Source: Erysipelotrichaceae bacterium (lineage in GTDB: Bacteria; Bacillota_I; Bacilli_A; RFN20; CAG-826). Taken from it: 36,073 bases of DNA. The stretch is taken from assembly GCA_015058945.1 (NCBI GenBank), contig SVBF01000002.1:1-36073 (forward strand). Direction: 5' to 3'. The notes under the pieces were generated by a model. The model had not been told where the DNA came from. It worked only from the letters and a program-made list of their open reading frames with translations, and searched no databases. Below are positions 6,440 through 14,695 of the stretch, one piece after another; position 1 is the stretch's first letter; every line of letters begins with the position of its first letter. A program made the position numbers and the translations under genes.

Positions 6440-6482
6440 ATTCGGTCTATGGGCCGCCTTGGTGGAATGCCATGCGGCCATA
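6440..6482 (-). promoter_or_regulatory. S6:S18-type rpsF leader hairpin
   Basis: On the minus strand TATGGCCGC pairs with GCGGCCCATA through nine base pairs with one bulged C, capped by a 16-base loop. It lies 7 bases upstream of the rpsF ribosome site. Its place and GGCCG core fit the S6:S18-binding motif known in rpsF leaders, where a conserved CCG is exposed. I cannot confirm the exact consensus. A second hairpin (GCCCCT/AGGGGC, 6494-6519) precedes it. Confidence 0.5.
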
Positions 6483-6524
6483 AGAGTACGTGCGCCCCTC
6501 AATTGCCTTCAAAAGGGGCGACTT

Positions 6525-6553
6525 ATTATATAAGGGGTGCTCGCAAGTGGCAA
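6525..6553 (-). promoter_or_regulatory. rpsF operon promoter
   Basis: On the minus strand TTGCCA (6548-6553) and TATAAT (6525-6530) are separated by 17 bases, a near-perfect sigma-70/SigA promoter. It gives an RNA leader of about 100 bases. Confidence 0.8.
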
Positions 6554-6631
6554 ATACTTCGTGAACGTCTTCGTCGGTTCTTCATCACCTCACCAATATA
6601 TACCCGCCGAAAACGCGAATTTGCTCAAAAA

Positions 6632-6660
6632 TTTCACAAAAAGCCAAATTGCCCCATAAT
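6632..6660 (+). promoter_or_regulatory. promoter giving a leaderless transcript
   Basis: TTTCAC (6632-6637), 17 bases, CATAAT (6655-6660). The ATG of the next gene is only 6 bases beyond the -10, so transcription would begin at or next to the start codon. No Shine-Dalgarno sequence is present. Confidence 0.55.
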
Positions 6661-6666
6661 GTCAGC

Positions 6667-7131
6667 ATGCAAAACATCGATCTGACCCAAGATTTGGAAA
6701 GCGTCGTCCTCGGCATCGACGCCTTTGATGACGAAACAGAACTAAGCGCCGCCCATCTCCATAACGCCCTGTCTTTGCTCCACCAAGTCCTCGGCGAAGG
6801 TTCCTGGGTCGGACTTTACCTCGCCACCCCTGCCCGCCTGATCCTCGGTCCCTTCCAAGGCACGCCAGCCTGCGAGAAGATCGCCTTTGGCAAAGGTGTG
6901 GTCGGCGAATGCTATTCCAGCGAGAAAACCATCACCGTAAAAGACGTCACCAAACGCGCGAATTACATCTGCTGCGACGCCACGGCGAAAAGCGAAATCT
7001 GCGTCCCGATGAAGAAGGATGGATGTCTCGTCGCCGTACTCGACGTCGACCTCCCCTACGTCCATGAATACGCGGATAAAGAGGTCGTCGCATTTGAGAA
7101 AATCGCGGCAAAACTGCTCCGTTTTTGCTGA
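6667..7131 (+). CDS. msrC: free methionine-R-sulfoxide reductase (GAF domain)
   Basis: This encodes a 154-residue single-GAF protein of the fRMsr (MsrC/YebR) family, which reduces free methionine-R-sulfoxide and so protects against oxidation. Family landmarks are LGPFQGTPAC (Cys69), GKGVVGE, VKDV, and YICCDATAKSEICVP (Cys103). By spacing, Cys69 and Cys103 match E. coli Cys84 and the catalytic Cys118. The third redox Cys (E. coli Cys94) is Val79 here, but a Cys lies three residues later (Cys82), so the relay may be altered. ATG 6667 is preferred over the TTG at 6649 because the promoter -10 ends 6 bases before it; the message seems leaderless. It is divergent from the rpsF operon. Confidence 0.88.
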   Translation: MQNIDLTQDLESVVLGIDAFDDETELSAAHLHNALSLLHQVLGEGSWVGLYLATPARLILGPFQGTPACEKIAFGKGVVGECYSSEKTITVKDVTKRANYICCDATAKSEICVPMKKDGCLVAVLDVDLPYVHEYADKEVVAFEKIAAKLLRFC

Positions 7132-7186
7132 AAACCCCGTATTTGCAAAAGAAAATAAAGCGTAGGTTTTCGCATCGCAAAAGATA

Positions 7187-7210
7187 AAAGGCCGCCCTTA
7201 GGCAGCCTCA
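7187..7210 (-). terminator. terminator of the DUF898 gene
   Basis: On the minus strand GGCTGCC-TAAG-GGCGGCC is followed by TTTTATCTTTT, about 22 bases after the stop codon of the 7232-7567 gene. Confidence 0.8.
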
Positions 7211-7231
7211 TGAAAACTTTTGAGTCTTTGG

Positions 7232-7567
7232 TTAGTCCTGAAAGCGGGTGTGCTTGACCTTCCATTTTCTGAGCCTGCCTGGAATGAACAGGCCGAAGAT
7301 GCCGATGGTGATGATGGTGAGCAACCACCACTTGATCCAGGTGCCGAAAAGCTGAAGGGCCGTGGCGTCGAACCTAAGGCGCTTGCCTTCGATGACGGTG
7401 TGCTTGGTTTCCCAGCCATAGAGTTTGCAAACGGACCAAGGGTGTGCGATGCCGAGGGTGAGAAGAGTTACGAAGAAGGTTAGGACGGTCCAGCCGAATT
7501 TCTGGAGCCCATTTCCATCAAAATACGACTTCGTGACGACCTCCTCCGCTTTTTCTTTTTTTGACAT
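7232..7567 (-). CDS. DUF898 (YjgN-like) membrane protein
   Basis: This encodes a 111-residue membrane protein matching the DUF898 pattern: SYFDGNGLQKFGW, a first membrane segment ending LTLGIAHPWSVCKLYGWETKHTVIEGKRLRF (split: LTLGIAHPWS, then VCKLYGWETKHTVIEGKRL), FGTWIKWWLLTIITIGIFGLF, and a basic C-terminus. The repeated PW...W...HT.I.G..L.F motif is typical of the family; its function is unknown. The start is ATG 7567, with AAGGAGA 7 bases upstream, rather than the TTG two codons earlier. The gene stands alone with its own terminator. E. coli YjgN is about three times longer; this is a single-repeat form. Confidence 0.78.
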   Translation of the reverse strand: MSKKEKAEEVVTKSYFDGNGLQKFGWTVLTFFVTLLTLGIAHPWSVCKLYGWETKHTVIEGKRLRFDATALQLFGTWIKWWLLTIITIGIFGLFIPGRLRKWKVKHTRFQD

Positions 7568-7637
7568 AAACAATCTCCTTTCCGCAATATTTTACGCATC
7601 CCTTATCAAAGATAAAGCGAGGGTTCCATTAAGGAAA

Positions 7638-7668
7638 GCCGCAGGCGTGATATCACCTGCGGCTCTAC
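7638..7668 (-). terminator. terminator of the opp operon
   Basis: On the minus strand AGCCGCAGGTGATATC pairs with GATATCACGCCTGCGGCT to make an almost perfect long hairpin, followed by TTTCCTT. It lies 16 bases after the oppF stop. Confidence 0.75.
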
Positions 7669-7683
7669 CTGTTTGAACAAGCG

Positions 7684-9561
7684 TTATTTCTTGCTCTTCT
7701 CGGCCTTGACCTCACGGCCGTTTTTGATGACGGTCTTGCCGGAATCGAGGTCGGCGATCTCCTGACGGTACTTCTCCATCTCGGCGTCATTGGCGAGGAT
7801 GAAGTGTCCGGGGAGGATCTCTTGAAGATAGGGCTTCTGCTTCGAGTAATCGTGGGCCTTGAACTGGTCGTAGACGATCCTCTCCCTGCGCTTTTCGAGG
7901 AAGGGGTTCGGCTGCGGGATGGCCGAGAGTAAGGACTTCGTGTACGGGTGAAGCGGATGCTTGAAGAGTTCGTCCGAGGTGGTGAGCTCGACGAGGTTGC
8001 CGTAATACATGACCGCGATGCGATCGCAGAAGTATTTGACGGTGGAGAGGTCGTGGGCGATGAAGATCATCGTGAGGCCCATCTCTTCCTTAAGCTCGTT
8101 AAGCAGGTTGATGACCTGGGCGCGGATGGAGACGTCGAGGGCGGAGATCGGCTCGTCGCAGATAAGCAGGCGCGGATTCATGATGAGGGCGCGGGCGATG
8201 CCGATACGCTGACGCTGACCACCGGAGAATTCGTGGGGGTAGCGGGAGGCGTGCTCGGGGACGAGGCCGACTTTCTTGAGGATCTCGACCGTCTTCTCGT
8301 GGTTGGAACGACGGTTATGGTGACCCTGGATGCGTAAACCCTCTTGGATGATGTCTTCGACGGTCATACGAGGATCGAGGGAGTCGACGGGGTCCTGGAA
8401 GATCATCTGGATCTCCGACATGAGGCGGGGCGAGGGATGCTTGGCGTCGTAATGGATCTTGCGGATCTTGGCCTTCTGCTCGGCGCGGACGCGGCTATCA
8501 CGGTCGCGGATCGCGTCGATCCTGGCCTGGTTCTCCTCGTGGAGCTTCTTGGCCTCTTCCTCGGAGAGGGAGGCGGCTTTGAGTTTCTCTTCCGCGAGAA
8601 TCTTGCGGATCGCCTCATTCGCGTGGATGTGAGAGTACTTGATCTCCTTGCGGTTCCACCTATCGCCGGCGCCGATGCGGTAGCCGCGATAGTAGATGGA
8701 CCCGGAGGTGATGTTATAGAGGTGCATGATGGAGCGCCCAGTCGTGGATTTGCCGCAGCCGGACTCACCGACGATACCGAAGGTTTCGCCTTCGAGAACG
8801 TCGAAGCTCACGTCGTGGACGGCTTTGAGCTTGACGTAATCGGGCCAGGAGCCGAGCTTGAAGTACATCTTGAGGTGACGCACCGAAAGCATGACGTTCT
8901 TCTCGCGGAGTTCCGGCTTCTGCTTGATGCGGGAATGGCGCAAGGAGGCATCGTTTTTGGCACTGACGTAGGCGCTATCGGCATGGCCGTATTCGAGTTC
9001 GGCCTTGTCGAGCTCGATGCCGGCGTGGGTGATCTTGGCGGAGTCACCTTCGGCCTTGGCGGCGCGGAGGGCGAGTTTAGCCTCCTTCACCACCGCTTTC
9101 TTGGCGGCGCGCTCTTCCTTTGCGGCGAGGACGTCGGCGGTATCGGTGATGCGGGCATATTCCGCTTTCGCCTTCTCGAGTTCGGCCTTGTTGGCTTCGC
9201 TCGGATCGGCGGCGCAGCTTGCTTTGGCGGACTTCAAATCCGCGCGGGCCTTAGCGATTTCGGCGCGCTTTTTGCGCTTGGCTTCAAGACGTGCGCCAAA
9301 CGACTCTCCCGCCTCGAGTTCGGAGATTTCCTCATGAGAGCGGACATAGGTGCCCGGGTGGTGCTCGAAGTATTCCTCGTCGGCACCGCTGGTGGGCGAT
9401 TCGTTGGCGGCCAAGAGCTCCTCGTTGGCGTTCTTATCGAACGCGTCGACGGGCGTGCTCTTGTTGATGGACTCGACTTGGTTGCCGACGTTGGCGCGCT
9501 TCGCGTCGCGTTCGGCTTCCTGAAGGACGGCGGGTTTTTTGCTGTCGATGTTATTTGGCAT
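7684..9561 (-). CDS. oppF: oligopeptide ABC transporter ATPase OppF with long helical additions
   Basis: This encodes a 625-residue cytoplasmic ATPase that would power peptide import with OppD. The ATPase core has Walker A GESGCGKS (265-272), Q-loop [12 protein letters not shown] (388-399), signature FSGGQRQR (445-452), Walker B LLICDEP (465-471) and H-loop His503. Usual OppF has about 310-330 residues. The extra length is an N-terminal region of about 225 residues, much of it Ala/Lys/Glu-rich helix likely to form a coiled coil (85-215), and a charged helical insert (about 300-380) between Walker A and Q-loop. The usual Cys-containing C-terminal motif is absent. The start overlaps oppD by 11 bases and has GAGGAGG upstream. 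It is last in the operon and followed by a strong terminator. Confidence 0.93.
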   Translation of the reverse strand: MPNNIDSKKPAVLQEAERDAKRANVGNQVESINKSTPVDAFDKNANEELLAANESPTSGADEEYFEHHPGTYVRSHEEISELEAGESFGARLEAKRKKRAEIAKARADLKSAKASCAADPSEANKAELEKAKAEYARITDTADVLAAKEERAAKKAVVKEAKLALRAAKAEGDSAKITHAGIELDKAELEYGHADSAYVSAKNDASLRHSRIKQKPELREKNVMLSVRHLKMYFKLGSWPDYVKLKAVHDVSFDVLEGETFGIVGESGCGKSTTGRSIMHLYNITSGSIYYRGYRIGAGDRWNRKEIKYSHIHANEAIRKILAEEKLKAASLSEEEAKKLHEENQARIDAIRDRDSRVRAEQKAKIRKIHYDAKHPSPRLMSEIQMIFQDPVDSLDPRMTVEDIIQEGLRIQGHHNRRSNHEKTVEILKKVGLVPEHASRYPHEFSGGQRQRIGIARALIMNPRLLICDEPISALDVSIRAQVINLLNELKEEMGLTMIFIAHDLSTVKYFCDRIAVMYYGNLVELTTSDELFKHPLHPYTKSLLSAIPQPNPFLEKRRERIVYDQFKAHDYSKQKPYLQEILPGHFILANDAEMEKYRQEIADLDSGKTVIKNGREVKAEKSKK

Positions 9562-11350
9562 GGACCTTGTCCTCCTCTTCCTTTAGGGCGTTATAGATAC
9601 GGGAGCTCACGATGGCGGGCGGCTCGATGTCGGGGGCGCCGTCATATTCGAGCCAGGTCGCGGCATAGTGGGTGTCCGAAATCTTGAAGAACGGCGGCTG
9701 ATACTTGAAGTCGACGGCCATGGCGTAACGGTTGCGCAAGGCAAACGCGTCGCCCTCCGGCGGATAGATCATATCCGGCGGGGTGCCTGGAATGGCTTCG
9801 AGGCGCTCCTTGGAATCGATGTCCGGAATGGACGAGAGCAAAGCCCAGGTATACGGGTGGCGCGGATCGAAGAAGATCTCGTTCTCGGTGCCGTACTCGC
9901 AGATTTTGCCGGCGTACATGACGGCGACGCGGTCGGCCATGTTGGCGACGACGCCAAGGTCGTGGGTGATGAAGATGACCGACATGTTGTGGCTCGCCTT
10001 CAAGCGGTTGATGAGCTCGAGGATCTGAGCCTGGATGGTGACGTCAAGCGCGGTGGTCGGCTCGTCACAGATGAGGATGTCCGGCTCGGCGATGAGGGCG
10101 ATGGCGATGACGATGCGCTGACGCATGCCGCCCGAGAATTCGAACGGATACTGGTAGAAGCGCTTTTCGGGTTGGGGGATACCGACCTCGCGCATGACCT
10201 CGATGGCTTTCTTCTTGGCCATGGCATGGGTGATTTTGATGTGGGACTGGTAGTCTTCCTTGATCGCGGTGAGTTCGGCGTTGAGCGCATCGATCTCGGA
10301 CGCGTATTTGGCGCGTTCCTCGGTCAAGGCGCGCAAGGCCTCTTCGTGGCTCGCGCGGAGGAGCTGCTTCTTCTTATTGAAGAAATAGAAGAGGGCGAAC
10401 TTGAGGGCGTAATTGCGGTTTTCGGCGGCGATGAGTTTGTCGCAACGGGCGATGTTGGCCTTTTGCTCCTCGGAGAGGTTAAGGGCCGCGATTTTGGCGC
10501 GAACTTCCTCAAGCTTGGCGTCGCGTTCGACGCGCAGGCCTTCGGCGTATTGACGGTTTTCGACGCGCGCCTCCGCTTTGCGGGCGTTAAGGGCGGCCTT
10601 CAAACCGGGCGCTTTTTCCGCGTAAGCCGCTTTGGCGGCGGCTTTGGCGGAGACGAATTCCGCCTTGGCCTGGGCGATCTTGGCTTTGTTCTCCGCCTTG
10701 AGGGCGGCGAGGTCGGCCTTAAGCTGGGGCAAGCGGTTCACGTCGTGGGCGTCTTTGGCCTCATAGATCTGCTTCTGGAGCTTATCCTCGGCCTTTTCGC
10801 AATCGCGGATGAAGAGGCTTAGTTTGTTCTTCGCCTTGGTGATGTCCGCGTTACGGACGGCGGCGAGGTTCTTGTAGTTGACGAGCTCGTTGGCGATCAG
10901 CTCTTTGAAGTGGTTCTTGAGCTGGTTTTTGTTGATGAGCATCGTCTCGATGATCTGTTTGCCGATCTTGACGATGGGGTTGAGGGAGGAAAGAGGGTCC
11001 TGGAAGATCATGCCGATCTTATGGCCGCGGATGCGGTGGAACTCCTCTTCGGAGACCTTGAGCAGGTCCTCGCCCTCGTAGATGATCTCGCCGCCTTCGA
11101 TGATGGCGTTGGGCGAAAGGATGCCCATGATCGCCTTGGAGGTGACGGATTTGCCCGAACCGGATTCGCCGACGATGCAAAGCGTCTCGCCCTTGTTCAG
11201 GTCGAAGGAGACGCCGCGGACCGCCTGGACGTTGCCGTTATCGGTGCGGAAAGAGATGGAGAGGTTGCGGACCGAGATCGCCGTCTCTGGGGAGACTTGG
11301 CGCTTTTCCTCGATCAAGGCGATTTGGGATTTAGTCAGTTTGACGGCCAT
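9551..11350 (-). CDS. oppD: oligopeptide ABC transporter ATPase OppD with 235-residue coiled-coil insert
   Basis: This encodes a 599-residue ATPase partner of OppF. Core motifs are Walker A GESGSGKS (61-68), Q-loop FQDPLSSLNP (116-125), signature FSGGMRQR (405-412), Walker B ILICDEP (425-431) and H-loop His463. Normal OppD is about 330-360 residues. The excess lies between Q-loop and signature, about residues 140-375, in the helical subdomain that contacts the permease; it is almost wholly Ala/Lys/Glu-rich helix. The C-terminal region keeps PGTPPDMIYPPEGDAFALRNRYAM (shown in part: PGTPPDMIYPPEGDAFALRN), but the cysteines that OppD/DppD proteins have there are Asp/Ala, Asn and Val, and the later Cys before the terminal W-L is Ala. 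GGAGG precedes the ATG, 2 bases after oppC. Confidence 0.94.
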   Translation of the reverse strand: MAVKLTKSQIALIEEKRQVSPETAISVRNLSISFRTDNGNVQAVRGVSFDLNKGETLCIVGESGSGKSVTSKAIMGILSPNAIIEGGEIIYEGEDLLKVSEEEFHRIRGHKIGMIFQDPLSSLNPIVKIGKQIIETMLINKNQLKNHFKELIANELVNYKNLAAVRNADITKAKNKLSLFIRDCEKAEDKLQKQIYEAKDAHDVNRLPQLKADLAALKAENKAKIAQAKAEFVSAKAAAKAAYAEKAPGLKAALNARKAEARVENRQYAEGLRVERDAKLEEVRAKIAALNLSEEQKANIARCDKLIAAENRNYALKFALFYFFNKKKQLLRASHEEALRALTEERAKYASEIDALNAELTAIKEDYQSHIKITHAMAKKKAIEVMREVGIPQPEKRFYQYPFEFSGGMRQRIVIAIALIAEPDILICDEPTTALDVTIQAQILELINRLKASHNMSVIFITHDLGVVANMADRVAVMYAGKICEYGTENEIFFDPRHPYTWALLSSIPDIDSKERLEAIPGTPPDMIYPPEGDAFALRNRYAMAVDFKYQPPFFKISDTHYAATWLEYDGAPDIEPPAIVSSRIYNALKEEEDKVHAK

Positions 11351-11352
11351 GG

Positions 11353-13518
11353 TTATTCGCCTCCTTTCAAGGACGGGTTGAACGCGTCGCGCAACCCGTT
11401 ACCGAACAGGTTGAACGAAATCATGATCAAGGCCATGACGGCGCTCGGGAACAAGATGAGGTGCGGGTTGGTCTGAATCTGAGCTTGGTTGTCGGACAAG
11501 ATGACGCCGAAGCTCTGAACGCCCTGCAAGCCGAGGTTCAAGTACGCGAGGGTGGCCTCGGAGAAGATGACGCTCGGGATCATGAGGACCGCGGAGGTCA
11601 CGATGGTGCCGATCGCGTTAGGCAAGATGTGGCGGAAGATGAGTCGTCCGTCACTCGCGCCCAAGGTACGGGCCGCCAAAATGTATTCGCGGCTCTTGAA
11701 ACGGTAGAACTGCGTACGGGTCAAGGAGCTCGTGCCGATCCACCCCGTCATGCATAACGCGAGGGCGAAGACCCAGAAGTTGTTGCCCATGATGATGATG
11801 AATAGGGTCATGACGACGATCCAAGGCACGCCGCCGAGGATGTCGGTAAAGCGCTCCATGAGGATGTCGGTCCAACCGCCGAAGTAACCGGCGATCGCGC
11901 CGTAGACGAGACCGATGGAGAAGTTCACCAAGAAGACGAGCACGCCGAGTAACAACGAGGTGCGTAGACCGGTGAAGACGAGCTTGACCATGTCGTGGCC
12001 GCTCTCGTCAGTGCCAAAGAGATATCGCGGCGCCGCGTTGGTGCCAGGATAGAGGTACTTCCACTTAACGATGTGAACGGAAATCTGCACCGCGCGGGTA
12101 TCGCCGGCGACGACGCCAGTGGCAGAGATGGGATGCTCTGCGTCAATCACCATCGGGCAATGGAGCTCGTCGAGAATCGTGATGGAAGAAACGAATTTGG
12201 TTGCGGCTTCCGTCAGCTCGGCCTTGTTCTTGCACGCGGGGAAGGTCTCGGTGATGGAGAAGTCGGCGCTGAGCCAACCGCGGTTCGCCCATTCGCGAAT
12301 GTCGTTGACCTTGATATCGTTGCGCAAAACGATGCCGTATTTCTCTTCGTACGTATCGATGCGGAAGGAACCGCGGACGATCTTCGCGTGGAAGAGGTTG
12401 ACCGAACCGTTGAGGGTGGACCAATAGTACTTCTGCTCTTGGCCCTTCTCGTCGACGCGGGGGATCGAAAGCGATTTGTTCGCGTCGATCAAAGACATCC
12501 CGTCGAGGTCCTCTTTCTCCGCGGGATCGTCCGAGGCGAAGGAGAATTCCTTGATGACGACGTTATTGACCGCAGCGCTGTGATCGGCGTTATTGAGAAC
12601 GATGGCGAACGAAGGCTTGGACAAGGTACCGTCGAGGAGATAATCGACGTGCTCGACGCCCTCGTCGTCATAATAATGACGGAACGGGTCTTCGGCGATG
12701 ACCTCGCGAAGCTCATCGATGTAATCGTTGAGGCTCAGGGTGATCGCGCCGAATTCGCTGATGCCGCTAGCGAAGGTGTAGGAATAGTTTTGGGTGCCGA
12801 GCATATCGCTCCAGCTGAGGCGGACGTCATAGCTCGCCTGGGCACCATAATTCCAGAAGGGAGAGAGTTCGCCGACGGAGGGATTGATGGTCTCAATCTT
12901 CACGACGTAATTCTTCTCGTCCGTGCCAAAATCGAAGCTCGCGCCATTCCAGCTGCGAAGCTCGGGGTTAAGCGCACCGGCACGGAAGGCACCGTTAAGG
13001 CGGGCGTAGCCACCGTGGGCATAGGTATTGACCGCGTCGGTATATTCAAGCGGTGAATAACGGATGCCATCTTGTCCACCGATGACGAGGTTGATTTCAT
13101 GGTCGGTCGGTTTGCCGACGATCGTGCCGTCTTCTTCGTATTTGGCCCAATCGATGTCGAGGACGACGTTATCGTAGTTTTTGCCGCCATCCCACCAGCC
13201 GGTGCCGGCGTCGAAGAGCTTCGGCGCAAGATAGGTCTCACTCGGATGGGGTTGGCTCGCGTCGACTTCATAGGGGATCGCGAACGGCAAGACGATGGTG
13301 AAGAGCAGCAAGGTGCCGAGGATGATCGCGCCGGCGACGGAGGATTTGTTTTTGCGGAAGCGGCGAAGCGCGTCCTTGAAGAAGGTCGTGGGTTTGGATT
13401 GGATCTTTTGGTCGGTGATGACCGCGTTGCGCTGGACGAGCTCAAAATCCTTCTCGCTCAGCTCGACTTCATGCGAGAAGCCTTGGGAGTCTACGTAGGA
13501 AAATTTCTCGTTTTTCAT
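11353..13518 (-). CDS. oppC: oligopeptide ABC permease OppC with ~400-residue extracytoplasmic domain
   Basis: This encodes a 721-residue permease; OppC is usually about 300. Residues 1-58 are cytoplasmic and charged, and TM1 is at about 60-82. Residues 85-498 are soluble, rich in Asp, Tyr and Trp, and would lie outside the membrane. The ordinary BPD permease domain follows from YLFGTDESGHD (about 499) to the end, with five hydrophobic segments and the EAA loop LAARTLGASDGRLIFRHILPNA (in part: ARTLGASDGRLIFRHILP), which docks on the ATPases. In normal OppC only some 45 residues separate TM1 from FGTDE.GRD. The insert shows no family I recognise. The start shares one base with the oppB stop (TAATG), so translation is coupled. 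The ribosome site is weak. Confidence 0.93.
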   Translation of the reverse strand: MKNEKFSYVDSQGFSHEVELSEKDFELVQRNAVITDQKIQSKPTTFFKDALRRFRKNKSSVAGAIILGTLLLFTIVLPFAIPYEVDASQPHPSETYLAPKLFDAGTGWWDGGKNYDNVVLDIDWAKYEEDGTIVGKPTDHEINLVIGGQDGIRYSPLEYTDAVNTYAHGGYARLNGAFRAGALNPELRSWNGASFDFGTDEKNYVVKIETINPSVGELSPFWNYGAQASYDVRLSWSDMLGTQNYSYTFASGISEFGAITLSLNDYIDELREVIAEDPFRHYYDDEGVEHVDYLLDGTLSKPSFAIVLNNADHSAAVNNVVIKEFSFASDDPAEKEDLDGMSLIDANKSLSIPRVDEKGQEQKYYWSTLNGSVNLFHAKIVRGSFRIDTYEEKYGIVLRNDIKVNDIREWANRGWLSADFSITETFPACKNKAELTEAATKFVSSITILDELHCPMVIDAEHPISATGVVAGDTRAVQISVHIVKWKYLYPGTNAAPRYLFGTDESGHDMVKLVFTGLRTSLLLGVLVFLVNFSIGLVYGAIAGYFGGWTDILMERFTDILGGVPWIVVMTLFIIIMGNNFWVFALALCMTGWIGTSSLTRTQFYRFKSREYILAARTLGASDGRLIFRHILPNAIGTIVTSAVLMIPSVIFSEATLAYLNLGLQGVQSFGVILSDNQAQIQTNPHLILFPSAVMALIMISFNLFGNGLRDAFNPSLKGGE

Positions 13519-14555
13519 TATTTTCTAGCCCCCATGCGAATACGCGGATCGATGAATCCGTAAGAGAGGTCGAGGAAGACACCCGAGATGAGGCCGATGA
13601 GGGTGTAGAAACCCATGTCGGCCATCAAGACGTTGTAGTCTTTCTGGTTCAGGGCGGTGACGTAGAGACGTCCGACGCCCGGGATGCCGTAAAGTTGTTC
13701 CAAGATCATGGCGCCGCCGAGGAGGCCGATGATTTCGGCTAAGATCGACGGAAGGATCGGAACGAAGGCGTTCTTCAAGGCGTGACGGACGATCGCCTGA
13801 GAACGGGTGAGGCCTTTGGTGCGGGCCAAGAGGAGGAAGTCGCTCGACATGACCTCGGTGAGCTCGGCGCGGGTGAAGCGGCAATAGCTGCAGATCGAGC
13901 CGAAGGACAAGGCCAGAGTTGGGATGATGTAACCTTTGAATTTCGTGAACGCGTCGGCGTTTTGCGACGGCCACTGCGATGGCAGTACCCGGTTCTGGTA
14001 GCAGAGCCAAAGCATCAACAAGGTGATGACGATGAACGACGGCACGGAGGTGAAGATCATGACCACGGTCGAGATGATGTGGTCGGTCATCTTGTTCTTC
14101 TTCAAGGCGGCCCAAATACCCAAGGCGATGCCTAAAGGCACTGAGATGAGCGCCGGCCAGATGTTGACCTTGATCGTCGTCGGTAGTCGCTCGCCGATGA
14201 TGACCATGGCGTCGACGTTAGGCGAAATGAAGGTCGAGGTGCCCCAGTTGAAGCGGGTGAGAAGTCCCGTGATCCACACGGCATACTGCTCGGCCGAGCT
14301 CTTCTGGTAGAAGTTATGCACCACCTTCGCGCTGTCGGTGAAGGTCCAGAGGCATTCGCCCATCGACTCATCAAGTGACGGTAAGTCTACGAGATAGCCG
14401 AGGCGAACCTGGTTTTGGTAGAAAGCATAGATCGCTTCCGTGGTTCCGACCGGTTTTTCGAACGGTAGCGTCTTCATCAGGAAGAAGGTCGCCGTGAGGA
14501 TGATGAACGCGGTGACCACTGCCAGGAGAAGACGTTGAATCGTGTATTTGACCAT
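13518..14555 (-). CDS. oppB: oligopeptide ABC transporter permease OppB
   Basis: This encodes a 345-residue permease of near-normal length with six membrane segments. TM1 is at about residues 8-28. A periplasmic loop of about 100 residues follows, then four segments in the BPD fold, and a final one at the C-terminus. The EAA loop reads LLARTKGLTRSQAIVRHALKNA (in part: ARTKGLTRSQAIVRHALK). It pairs with OppC to form the channel. It is the first gene of oppBCDF, with its own promoter and AAGGAGG 9 bases before ATG. It is separated from oppA by a terminator whose 3' arm overlaps the promoter -35 box. Confidence 0.95.
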   Translation of the reverse strand: MVKYTIQRLLLAVVTAFIILTATFFLMKTLPFEKPVGTTEAIYAFYQNQVRLGYLVDLPSLDESMGECLWTFTDSAKVVHNFYQKSSAEQYAVWITGLLTRFNWGTSTFISPNVDAMVIIGERLPTTIKVNIWPALISVPLGIALGIWAALKKNKMTDHIISTVVMIFTSVPSFIVITLLMLWLCYQNRVLPSQWPSQNADAFTKFKGYIIPTLALSFGSICSYCRFTRAELTEVMSSDFLLLARTKGLTRSQAIVRHALKNAFVPILPSILAEIIGLLGGAMILEQLYGIPGVGRLYVTALNQKDYNVLMADMGFYTLIGLISGVFLDLSYGFIDPRIRMGARK

Positions 14556-14621
14556 CGATACGAACCTCCTTTTTTACGTGTACGCAACAAGAAACGCGAA
14601 TACGCCTTTGTTGGTTTGCCC

Positions 14622-14649
14622 ATTATATAGCAAATAAAAAGGGCGTCAA
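14622..14649 (-). promoter_or_regulatory. oppBCDF promoter
   Basis: On the minus strand TTGACG (14644-14649), 16 bases, TATAAT (14622-14627). The -35 box is part of the 3' arm of the oppA terminator and the T-run lies in the spacer. Confidence 0.75.
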
Positions 14650-14671
14650 CCTAAGGTTGACACCCCTTTGT
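14636..14671 (-). terminator. oppA terminator overlapping the oppB promoter
   Basis: On the minus strand AGGGGTGTCAACCT pairs with AGGTTGACGCCCTTT (one mismatch region), followed by TTTTATTT. It is about 25 bases after the oppA stop. Partial read-through would let oppA exceed oppBCDF, as is usual for binding proteins. Confidence 0.8.
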
Positions 14672-14695
14672 ATGGTTTGTCGCTAGAGCGAAGAC

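Noticed and set aside
8344..9687. 447-residue plus-strand open frame opposite oppF
   Set aside because: It is the antisense shadow of oppF in GC-rich codons, with no ribosome site and unnatural composition.
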